A DNA stretch of 64,000 bases from Chelonoidis abingdonii (Eukaryota > Chordata > Testudines > Testudinidae), in NCBI RefSeq assembly GCF_003597395.2, contig NC_133771.1:60433965-60497964 (forward strand), written 5' to 3'. The notes under the pieces are model-generated. The model saw only the letters and a program-made list of their open reading frames with translations. It did not search any database and was not told the DNA's origin. Of this stretch, positions 32,663-42,934 are shown piece after piece. Both the position numbers and the translations under genes were made by a program. Every line of letters starts with the position of its first letter. The stretch's first letter is position 1.

Positions 32663-34967
32663 ATTATGATGGGGATATCAGTCAACCAAGCACCTATTAA
32701 AAAGCATTGCTGAAAAAACATCCCTTCTCTCAAAGGTGTTGACTAAGGAGGAACGTATCACCCTGTTGAGCAACATGAGATGCTAGTGAGAACTAGAAAG
32801 CCAAGATCCCAGTAACTCTCTGATTATTGTCTTCAGTAGGACTTGGATTTGTCTCCAGCTCTGCAGTGGCTGGTGCTGCCTTTGCTTTTATGTGATTTCA
32901 GCCAGCTGGAAACATTCCTGGTTATGGAAAGAATTTGTAAATACTTGCCTTATAGTAACTCTTTAATGGGCTGAGGGTAATGTTAAGATACAACCCCCTG
33001 CACCTCAAATTTTAAAATTAACTTTGGAAGGTAACTCAGTTGGGAGGGCTGGCTTCCAATATGATCAAGAAGAGAAGTTAACTTTCAGTGTAGATGAACC
33101 TTTAGGATTGTTTTGTTTGTTTATTTATTTCTTTTCCAGAAGCCGTTAACTTAGGCCCAGCATATAGAGTGAGAAATGGTTACCCCAGAACACGGTAGGA
33201 TGGGAAGATTGAACGTTTGGTTGTACTCGATTAATTGTTATTACTCAGAAAAGCCATACCACAGAATGGCACCTTCACTCAACAAACTTGCTCGTTTTAG
33301 TGACAAAAATAAGCGCTCTGCTCCTGTTAGACATGCAGAGTCAACAAAGCTAAGGCTGTGGAGTCTGTTTCTTCCTATGCACCATCAATGGAGTTGTGTA
33401 TTAGTTTCCTGTCCATTACACCTGTACAGCCCAGCGAGACAATGAGTTTGTATGGGCATCACTGAAGGACATTAATACTGGCGGGCAGGCATGAGAAAGA
33501 AAGAAAGAAAGAATCCAGCTTTACTTTGCCTCTAGGTTGAGTTTGCAGGGCTGGCATTCAGGAAAAAAACATCTTTTTGCTTTGTAAATATGACACACGC
33601 ACCATGCCCAATGCCATTTTTGCAGGCATCTTTCAGAGCAGAACTACATTTCTAGGCCACGTGGAACAGCTTTGGAGTGACTGCTCTTTTATCTGTGCTT
33701 GGCTTCGTGGGAAACTGAGTGGAGTTGCCAATCCTCTGTCATAAGCCCGAATTCACTGATGTCAAAACAATAGCACAAATGTGTCTTTTTGCCTGTTTGA
33801 AAACAGAGGTAGATCACTTACTGCAAAAACTAAATGCTGGGAATGGAGAATATATTTATAATGTTGTCTGGGGGGGATTGCAGTTAGTTTTAGAATGCTG
33901 CAACACACACTTCTAATAGATAAACACAGCTTAAAATACTCACTATCCATGGAACATAATACAGAATTAATAGTGCTACAGAGACGCATGTGAGAGAAAC
34001 TAAATGCCAACAATGATTTCCTGTATGCCAGACCACTTAATTGTTTTACCATATAAGTCTTGGAAGGACATAAATATTCTCTAACAAAAAGCAGTTAGCA
34101 CTGGTATATATTCCATGATGGAACTGACTTTGCAGGGCGTTCCTGGCTGTAGGCCTTTCTCTTTTCCCCTTCCCTCCATGTTAAAAAGATTGTGCCTTTT
34201 AAGCAAAATAAAAATTGCTTACGTTTCAGGAAGTACCTTAGGGATTGATTACCAGCCCTTGGAATTAACCAGGATGTCTAAGCCTGTGGGTAGGAGAAGT
34301 CTGAAATGGCATTTCCTTTCAAGTATGAAAGCAGTGAGTGAACAGGCTTGCCTAAATATCTGTGGTATCCAGTGCTCTGTCAGCTCTTTGGAGGAGACTC
34401 ACCCCTCTCAGTTGCCACAAGAGATGGGAAAAGGTGAGCTTGCACAATCCTAGGTAATATGAAGAAACTCCTAGGTCTCTTCTATACTCCAGCCATCTAG
34501 CAGTGGGATAGTCTGCATCACACACATTTTACTCTGATATTAACAACTCAAAATAGTAGCATGTAATAAAGTAGGTGGTAGCTGTACTTCACTTAAAAGC
34601 TGAGATTGACATTTTCTTCAAACTCATTGTAGCTTTTAAAAAGATTAAATGTGAGCAAATGCAAACAATCACAGGAAAAAGCAAATATTGCAGCTTTGTT
34701 TGGCCCAGGGGTTTGTACGAGATTTATAAGGGTCCAGAACCCACTACAGATTGAGATTGTGTGTATTACTTAATCAGTAAACTGTTCAGGATAGAACTGT
34801 CTCGCACTATCTGTATGTACAGTGCCTAGCCCAATGGGGTTCACATCTCTGCTGGCATCTCTAGGTGCTATAATAATACAAAGTAATAATGTGTAATAAA
34901 TAATAAACTTTTATTCTATATTATTGCAGCCTCAGTTGGTGAGAATAGGCCAATGTGGCCTGGATAT
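32663..34967. other. Intergenic DNA downstream of MTO1
   Basis: No gene is recognised. It includes a short (GAAA)n tract near 33493-33513. The segment of about 34740-34920 has TACAGTGCCTAGCCCAATGGGG followed by an ATAATAATA-rich end, the look of an old LINE tail used in many amniotes. Confidence 0.45.
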
Positions 34968-34975
34968 CCTTTATA

Positions 34976-36561
34976 ACGGGTGAGTAAACTGCGGCCCCGG
35001 GGGCCACATCCAGCCCTCCAGCTGATTTAAACTGGCCCTCAAGCGCCTGCTGGGAAGAGGGGTCTGGGGCTTGCCCTGCTCCTGCACTCCAGTCGGGGAA
35101 CGGAGTTGGATGCCATTCTGTGCACTTGTGCCAAGGCTCCCGGGAGCAGCAGCATGTCCCCTCTCCGGCTCCTATGTTTAGGGGTAGCCAGGGGGCTGTG
35201 TGCGCTGCCCCAACCCCAAGCGCCACCCCCGCATCTCCCATTGGCCAGGAACTGCGACTAATTGGAGCTCAAGGGGCAGTGCCTGCGGACAGGGCAGTAC
35301 ATAAAGCCACCTGGCCCCACCTCCGCATAGGAGCCAGAGGGGGACATGTCGCTGCTTCCAGGAGCTGCTTCAGGTAAGCAGCCCCCGGAGCCTGCACCCC
35401 TCACCTTTTCCCATTCCCCCAACTCCCTGCCCTAGCCCTGATCCCTCTTTTGCACCCCAGCCCAGAGCCCCCTCACACACCCTGAACTCATTTCTGACCC
35501 TACCCCAGTGTGGTAAACGTCTGTCCCAAATCTGGACCTTAGCATCCAAAATCTGGGTGCTTACTATGATTCCCCCAAACTTGTACCAGCTTGGATCTTA
35601 TCTCGCTGCCACCAGATAGGATTCTGGCTCCTATCAGCCTGGGTTCCCCAAATATTCCTTGGGGGGACCCCCTCTTTGGCCTCCCCAACTTCCCCTGGAA
35701 AGACCCCCAAGACTCAGAAGTATGAGTCTTACCGGTAAGGGAATTATCTCCCCTCCCTTCCCTCTCTCTCTCTCAGACATTCCGCTCTGAGCAACCTCAG
35801 GGAATGGATGCAATCTCTTTACATCACAATATCGAGAAACCTGCCTCCTCTTCTCCAAAGAGACAGCCCTCCAACACAGGGAAACAGAACTAATCTTACC
35901 TCTATTCCCTGTAACTTTTACCCGAGCTTGTTTCCCGCCTGGGCAATAGGAAGTACACGAGCCTGGTCCTCCCTGCTTCACAGGGTAGAACAGGCTCGGG
36001 GACAGAAAATTTCTTTCCTTTGTCACTAGGAAGAAAACTCCACAGTTTTAAAGAACCTTTATATAAAAGCAAAACTACACTGATCTAACCACTGAACATT
36101 AGAATTTCAATGCAGGGGATGTGGCTTATAGGAAAATAGAATAAACGTTGATTTAAGATAGCACAATACCAGTCCAGCAAATCACACACATGTTTACACA
36201 CACTCGCTTATATGTTTTGTTTCCTTTGTAAAACCTTGATATAGTATTGAAAGACGAATTGAGATAGCGAAAAAGCTTGCTTTTACTCACAGCCGAGGAA
36301 CAAAGACCCCGAGTTTCCAGTTCCCTCCCAGACTTTAAAAAAAATCCAGGTCTCTGATTGGTCCTCTGGTCAGGTGTTTGGTTCCCCCTTTGTTCACCCT
36401 TTACAGGTAAAAGAAAATTAACCCTTACCTATCTACTTATGACACCCAGAGCCCCCACCCCCCCTCCATTCCCTAACCCTAATTTCATGAGCATTCATGG
36501 CCTACGATACAATTTTCATACCAAGATGTGGCCCATGGGCCAAAAAGTTTGAGCAGCCCTG
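34976..36561. mobile_element. hAT element interrupted by an LTR
   Basis: The left part has GTAAACTGCGGCCCCGGGGG. The right part, reverse complemented, starts CAGGGCTGCTCAAACTTTTT. Flanks CCTTTATA (34968-34975) and CCTTATAA (36562-36569) look like an imperfect 8-bp duplication. Without the LTR the element is about 650 bp, G/C-rich and non-coding. Confidence 0.65.
35509..36444 (-). mobile_element. Solo LTR nested in the hAT element
   Basis: The 936-bp unit, read on the minus strand, runs from TGTCATAAGTAGATAGG to GTTTACCACA. It is flanked by the perfect 5-bp duplication CCCAG (35504-35508 and 36445-36449). Its first 60 bases resemble the LTR at 7006, but the far end differs. No internal genes remain. 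Confidence 0.85.
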
Positions 36562-36569
36562 CCTTATAA

Positions 36570-36885
36570 AGACTAGAAGTCCAATGGCGAGGGCACTAAT
36601 CTGGGACTCTGACACTGAGCTGGGGGCAGAGGTAGATACACTGGAGGGTAGGGATAGGGTCCAGCATGACCTAGACACATTGGAGGGTTGGGCTAAAAGA
36701 AATCTGATGAAGTTCAACAAGAACAAGTGCAAAGTCCGGCACTTAGAACAGAAGAATCCCATGCACTGCTACAGGCTGGTGTCTGACTGGCTAAGCAGCA
36801 GTTCTGCAGAGAAGAACCTTGGGATTACAGTTGGACTAGATGACCTCCTGAGGGGTCTTTGAACCCTTAATCTTCTGTGACTCAG
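36570..36885 (+). mobile_element. CR1 LINE fragment
   Basis: The plus strand encodes VDTLEGRDRVQHDLD, NLMKFNKNKCKV and SSSAEKNLGI, part of the CR1 reverse transcriptase after the FADD motif. It then jumps to the 3' tail CTAGATGACCTCCTGAGG and an octamer-like end near TCTTCTGTGA. The sequence between is deleted. Confidence 0.75.
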
Positions 36886-36934
36886 AGGAAGCTGGATTCA
36901 GTTCCCTGTGCTGCCACAGATTTATTGTGACTTA

Positions 36935-37171
36935 TGGCTTGTCTACACTGGCAATTTACAGTGCTGCAATTTTCTGGCTATGGAGTGCGAAAAAACACCC
37001 CCTTGAGTGCAGCAAGTTTCGGCGCTGTAAAGCGTCAGTGTAAACAGTGCACCGGTGCTGGGAATTGTGCCCCTCGTGGAGGTGGGTTTTTTAGAGCGCC
37101 ATGACCCCGCAAGGCACGTTAAAGTGCTGCTGCTGCGGCCGTGCTTTAACATTGCCAGTGTAGACTAGCCC
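36935..37171. mobile_element. Harbinger-like MITE
   Basis: The element is 237 bp. Its ends are TGGCTTGTCTACACTGGCA and, reverse complemented, GGGCTAGTCTACACTGGCA. It is flanked by the 3-bp duplication TTA. This is the best preserved member of its family in the window. Confidence 0.75.
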
Positions 37172-37177
37172 TTAGAC

Positions 37178-37488
37178 TGGGGTAGGCAGCCTATGGCACG
37201 TGTGCCAAAGGCAGCACATGAGCTGATTTTCAGTGGCACTCAACAGTGCCTGGGTCCTGGCCACCGATCCGGGAGGCTCTGCATTTTAATTTAATTTTAA
37301 ATGAAGCTTCTTAAACATTTTAAAAACCTTATTTACTTTACATACAACAATAGCTTAGTTCTATATTATAGACTTATAGAAAGAGACCTTCTAAAAATGT
37401 TAAAATATATTACTGGCACACGAAACCTTAAATTAGAGTGAATAACTGAAGACTGGGCACACCACTTCTGAAAGTTTGCTGACCCCTG
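37178..37488. mobile_element. hAT element inserted at the edge of the MITE
   Basis: The element is 311 bp. Its left end is TGGGGTAGGCAGCCTATGG and its right end, reverse complemented, is CAGGGGTCAGCAAACTTTC. Duplications CCTTAGAC (37170-37177) and CCTTAGAG (37489-37496) match at 7 of 8 positions. The left duplication overlaps the end of the neighbouring MITE. Confidence 0.7.
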
Positions 37489-38639
37489 CCTTAGAGTCTG
37501 AATTACCTATCTCACAGGAGTGTTGTGAAGCTAGCTAAAGACTCAGCAATTATGGTAATGAAAGGGGGCATAGAAGTACTTGAGAGGTGACAAAACACCC
37601 AACCACTCACTGATTTCAATGACGTAGTGTCTATTCAGTGCCGGAGAATACACCATAAATAATGACTGACTGATTTATACTCTACACACTAATTAATGCA
37701 TGACAATTGGGGGCACGGGGTTGTGTGCGTGGAATTGAAGGCAGAATTTGGAAGCAAGGTGTTCAGAAATAAGCTGCTGTGAGAATTTAAACTTGGCAAG
37801 CAGGCAACCTTCATTAGAAAACCAGTAATCAAAGGTCTGCTTTTGCGGACACTGTTATCCATATGTTTAGTAACAGAATGGAATTACATTAGAAATGGGT
37901 TTTAGATACTAGGCAATATCCCTTCTAATGTGTCCCATAAATAGGGAGTGAAGAGACTTGAATCCTGTCTGCACTAGGAGTGGGTGGAAACCTGGGTGCT
38001 CTGCAGTTGAGTATTTTTATACAGAATCTGAATTTAGTAAATCATTGTTTTGCACTAAGCTATAAACACACTTTCTAAATGCTTTTTCTAAGCCAGTGTA
38101 GAGCAGCTCTTGATCTAACATTGCAGGGAATGTTTGTTTCCCTTCCAGCTCAGTCAGTCACGTCAGGGCAGATCCTTGTCCTCTCCATTTACAGTAAGAG
38201 CCAAGTCAGGGGCCAGGAATGCAATAGGACGGTTCGCAGGCTGTCAACTTGTGGGATTAGTATTTTGGACAGCCCAGCTGCAGACTGGCCTTTGAATCCC
38301 AATGATTTGGAAGGTTCAGAGGTTTCTGCACCTCTACTTGTAAGACTGCTGTTCAGTGCATACTCCTGGCAAGCATTTCTTTGAACTTCATTCTTATAGT
38401 ATCAGTTTCCATGTCAGCTTGAGAGTCTTAAATTTTAACCTTTTGTTGTGTAAGTTGCATACTGTGCTCTCAGCACTTATAGAAATTGACCAGTAACTAG
38501 ACTGGCATGAAACCAAAGGGCTTTGTTGTTGACTTCATTGGCACTATACCAATTTACACTGGCTGAGTTCTGCTGTTCTGGGGTTTGCTGGAGAGGGAAC
38601 ACTTCAGTTCCTTGCTACTGCTCTCATTTTAATCAACAT

Positions 38640-38800
38640 GGAGGGATAGCTCAGTGGTTTGAGCATTGGCCTGCCAAACCCAAGTTTGTGAGTTCAATCT
38701 TTGAGGGGACCATCTGGGGCAAAACCAGTACTTGGTCCTGCCTAGTGAAGGCAGGGGGCTGGACTCCTGAGTTTCAAGGTCGTTTCCATTTCTAAGAGAT
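38640..38800 (+). repeat. tRNA-derived SINE with CR1-like tail (turtle type)
   Basis: GGAGGGATAGCTCAGTGGTT matches a tRNA-like head with an A box. GTGAGTTCAATCTTTGA is the B-box region. The tail GGTCCTGCCTAGTGAAGGCA with GGGGCTGGACTCCTGAG resembles a LINE 3' end. This is the design of cryptodire turtle pol III SINEs. It is not a functional tRNA gene. Confidence 0.7.
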
Positions 38801-39465
38801 TGGTATAGCTCCAATTATTACCTTGTAAACAGTTTAGCTAAAGCTCTTTTAAAGTTCAAAAGAACTCCAGTTGATAGCTTCACCCTCTTTGTTGTTGCTG
38901 GCAGACAACGTATGCTTCTCTGAGTTTTTTCTTGTTAGTTGTCATTCAGTAAGAGAATCCTTTGTATCCCCTTCCTTTAATGGAGTACAAACTACTGCTA
39001 CAAAGGCAAACAAAAGCGTTTGCCAATAAAATAGCTAGAGACCAGAAGAGGTGAGATGGACTATAATGGCACAGCACGGAGTTCCTACATTTTTAGGGGG
39101 TGCAGACAATTCAGTTTCGCAGAACATTGGAACCTCTAGACAAGACGTTGCCCCAAACTGAATGTGGGATGGGTTGATGGTAAAAGGAAGGGGAAAAACA
39201 TCTACAAACTGGCAGGTACTGTGGCTTATCAAGATGATCTGGCAACGAAGGTCGCCCACAGCTTGAATGTTTTGTCATGTCCGTAACTGTTGAAACAACA
39301 GTTCAGCTATGAAGGAGCTACTGCCCTTTCAACAAGACTGTTCGCTCTCCTCTTGTCCACCCTGCTGCAGTGTGCTCTGCTGTGGGCAGAAGGAAAGCCA
39401 TGCAGAAGCTGTGCAGAATGACGCAGATGGGGGAGAAGTGAATGCAGCATGCCACGTATCACAGT

Positions 39466-39661
39466 TAGGGTGACCAGAGGTCCCAAGAAAATCAGAACTG
39501 TCCTGATTTTTAGACGTTTGTGCTGCGTCCCGATATTTCGCACTGCTGTTTTGTTTCGTTCTGCCGGCAGGACTCCGCTTCTCTTTCTGTCTCCCCCCCT
39601 TACCCCCCGCCTCTGTCGGCGGAACTTCCCCTTTTTTTCTTCATCCCCTCGGGTCACCCTA
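39466..39661. mobile_element. Small inverted-repeat element (GGGTGACC type)
   Basis: The left end is TAGGGTGACCAGAGGTCCC and the right end, reverse complemented, is TAGGGTGACCCGAGGGGAT. It is about 196 bp, with CTGATTTTTAGACG and a C-rich interior. It has no coding capacity. Confidence 0.6.
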
Positions 39662-39880
39662 ATCACATTCGGTCAGTACTGGCTCCCCATTCAATTTCAG
39701 ATCCATTTCAATATCCTCCCCTGAAGCTTTAACACCCTCAATGAGCCAGGCCCGGGTTGTCTCAGAGCCTCGCCTCTTACTCCAGCCTGGCAGCTATAAT
39801 GGATTCTGGCTAAAACTCTTGGTGCCTGGCAGAATGGGCTTTTTGAGGAGAAGCCCTAAGGCTTAGCCATGGAACTTCTC
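39662..39880 (+). mobile_element. LINE fragment (L2/CR1-type RT remnant)
   Basis: The plus strand translates to YWLPIQFQIHFNIL, a phrase common near the C terminus of L2-like reverse transcriptases. AATGAGCCAGGCCCGGG and CCTCGCCTCTTACTCCAG follow. Frameshifts interrupt it. Confidence 0.4.
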
Positions 39881-40663
39881 TGCCAATTGCAATCAAGGAG
39901 CATCAGCTGTGTGCGTTCGGGTTACTTTGCTCCAAAATGTCTGTGAGCAGAAACAGAAACTGCTATTCCGCATTCCACACGTCTAACGAATGCATTCTTC
40001 CTGCAAGGTCCTGGCCGCCCTTTGTTCTGCAGTAATAAAGTGTCCGTTTCACAAAGCTCTGAAACATGCCACTGGGTGGAGCTCAATAACCACGTTGCTG
40101 TCCGAGCAGGAGCAATAGCTCCAAAGTCTTACTCAGCATTTGTCCAGTGATTCCTGGTGTGAACAACAGCAGCTGTGTAGGGAACCAAGCTGGACTGGTA
40201 GATTCCAACCCAGAACCCTCAAAAAAAACAACCAAATCTCACCTGTTTTTCACGACGCACTTAATCTAAGACCATGTAAAACTGATTAATTTTTTTAACA
40301 CGTCACCCTCTTGTGGACTTGCTAAGAAAACTTTTTTAAAAAAATTATTATAAGCAGGGAGCGGAGGCTGTCAAAATGGACTATTTTGGGTAAATATTTT
40401 AATTATTAAAGCCCAAGATGTAGAAACAGGAAGTGGGAAACTGGGTAACATCAAAAGACAGCTATTCAGCACTGCAAGTGGGAAAAGAAAGCTCATTACA
40501 GCAAGACTCCTTGGCATTGTGTTTGTTAAAGGCAGAGGTGGAAGTGAGGGTGAGGAACAAGGGTGGACAGATCCTTCAGAAAGCAATCATTGGCTTTGTG
40601 AGAATGCAGCTTCTAATTTAGCCAAGCAACAGGCCTCTTGTTAGTTCTTTTGTCTCCTGTACG

Positions 40664-41103
40664 CAGTGGCAGATTAATTACCCAGCACCAGGCGGGACAA
40701 GACACCCCCGCCCTCTCCCCCCCGACACACATATATGCCCCCCAGCATCCACTGAGCCTGGTTCCCCACAGAAGCATCTGGGGATGGGGTCAAGGGAAGA
40801 CCCTGCCTCTCCACTGCAGCCCTGGGACGGGTGGTGCGCTCAGTCCCTGCTGCAGCCCCAAGGTCTTGGCACGGAGACAGACCTTCTCTGGCCTTGGGGC
40901 CCCAGGGGAAGAGGGGACACAGAAAGGAGCAAAAGGGGTTGGTGGTGCAATGAGGGGGGGGGGAACCCTGCGTGGAACAGGGTTGAGCTAGGGGGAAGAG
41001 ACAAAAAGGGCAGGGCTGCAGGCAGCAGAGATGGAAAGTGGGCAGCCACTTCTGCGCCTGCTTGCTCTGACCCATAGCCCCAGGAAACCTTAATCTACCT
41101 CTG
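40664..41103. mobile_element. Non-autonomous hAT element
   Basis: The element is 440 bp. Its ends are CAGTGGCAGATTAATTA and, reverse complemented, CAGAGGTAGATTAAGGT. Flanks CCTGTACG and CCTGCATG match at 6 of 8 positions. The interior is G/C-rich and non-coding. Confidence 0.65.
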
Positions 41104-41184
41104 CCTGCATGATGGAGGAACGTGTCACAGCCCCCATATATGTCTAGGTGCGAGAGGCACGTGTGAAAGCAAATTAAGGGCGAA

Positions 41185-41187
41185 GCG

Positions 41188-41220
<33 letters not shown>

Positions 41221-41244
41221 CCTCCCTCCCTCCCTCCCCCCCCC
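41185..41244. repeat. Compound microsatellite (GC)n(AC)n(CCCT)n(C)n
   Basis: A GC alternation of about 12 bases runs into about 24 bases of AC repeat, then CCCT units and a C run. Alternating purine-pyrimidine tracts of this kind can adopt Z-DNA. Confidence 0.85.
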
Positions 41245-42351
41245 AGCTTTTTGGTCAAGGAAGCAGAACCATATCGCACCCCCTCCCTTTCACAGGGCTC
41301 CAGCCTTTTGCCACCAGAGCTGTGGCTCTTTGGAGTGAGGTTCTCTTTCTAGGACTGAAAGCAGTTTTCTTGCGCTGCATTTGACTCCTCCCTTATACAT
41401 TATGTGTGTGTGTGTCCACCCCGCACCAGGGCGGTCTTGCCAACAGGGAAGTGGCTCTGTGCCCTGTCTGCGCTTACAGTGAACCCTGCTGTAGGCGACC
41501 AGTTGTCATGGATGGGCCCCAGACTTCAGTCAGATATCTCAAGCGCTGAGGCTTTAAGACAAGCTTTTTCGTCTCACTCCTATAACGTCACCCCCCGCCC
41601 CCCGTCTCAGACAAAGCAGCTTGCCTCACCCTATGCAAAGTTTGTCAGCCTTACAGCTGCTTGGCTGCCTGCAGGAATGTAGGCCGAGCTGCACAGGGGG
41701 CTGCTTCTACTCAGCCGCCCAGAACACAATCCAAAGGGAAAACAAGGCTAATGCTTAGCTTGGGGGGGGGGGCTCTGTGCCATAGTCTCAGGCTGCCTCA
41801 TAAGTAGCAGGAACCCAGTTAGCAGTCCACACATGCACCTAGCTTAGGACAGGGAGGGTCTGAGAAAACCAGATGTCACCTTTCCCAGCAAAGTGACCTT
41901 TTTAATTAACTAGCTGGTGAAAAGGTGCCAATGTTTGCACTGACGTTAATACTTCCACCCGCTCACTTTGAGGAGAACAAACATGCTCAGGCAACAGCGA
42001 AGTGACAAAGAGGGAAAGAAAGGACACAACAGTCCTCCAAGATTACACTTATCATGGCTGTGGGGAAAAAAAATCTGCAGGGCACCAATTGGGCACCTCA
42101 GCCACCTAAAACCCCCCACCAACAAACTCCTTGGCAGACAGCATCCTTGCATCAAGGGATAGCGAAAGAATATCACTTTCCTCATTTACTGTCCATCAGC
42201 AAAAGATGACACGTTTATAGGCTCAGCCAAGGTGGCCATCAGCAGGAAGGTTACCTGACCTCTGGAAAGTTTACCTCTCCCCTCCATCTATCTGCCTTGG
42301 ATCTTACACTTGTGAGCTTATCCTGTGGCCTAGCCTATTACAGTAAGGCAG

Positions 42352-42930
42352 CTGCTTTCAAACTTTTTGAGCTGAGTCATCCCACCCCCTGCTCCCCCTT
42401 TGAGTTACAATTTTTGGTTGTGCCCCCTCCCACAATACCCTTCCTCCCGCAGGATTTCAGGGTGGAGACAGGCATGCGAGCCATGGTCCCTAGGGGCAGA
42501 GCCAGTACTAGATGCAGAAGCTTCCAGGAATGAAAATCAGCGCATGGCCCTGGTGGATGTTGACACTGATCCACAGCACCACCTCTACCATTGAGGTGAG
42601 TTGGGGTAGAAGTGGTGAGCCCTCCCCGAGCTTCCTGCCGTCACCGCTCACCACCCTGAACATTTTGCTGAGTCCTCTCCGCCCCCTAGTTAGAAAAGCT
42701 CTGCTTTATTGGGAAAAAGTTAATCTGAACTTTTGTTTATAAGCGATGAAGAAGCTGCGGCCCATCACAGTAATCTGCTGGCAGGCTGTGAGACAGTTTC
42801 TTACATTGACCATCCACAGGCATGGCCGCCCACAGCTCCCAGTGACCATGCCGGTTCACCATTCCTGGCCAATGGGAGCTGTGGGAAGCGATGGGGGCTG
42901 GCTATTTAACAGCGATTTACAGACTTGTTC
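42352..42930. mobile_element. hAT-derived fragments
   Basis: GCTGCTTTCAAACTTTTTGAG near 42352 is a hAT-type end, and CCCCCTAGTTAGAAAAGCTC near 42685-42704 resembles its counterpart. A second piece near 42820-42900 holds GGCCAATGGGAGCTGTGGG, a phrase shared with hAT interiors at 16985 and 54605. Limits are approximate. Confidence 0.4.
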
Positions 42931-42934
42931 CTAA

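Noticed and set aside
34115..34453. 112-codon frame downstream of MTO1
   Set aside because: No recognisable domain, ordinary base composition and no clear splice partners. Likely chance.
38640..38715. tRNA gene
   Set aside because: A and B boxes are present, but there is no proper cloverleaf and a LINE-like tail follows, so it is a SINE.
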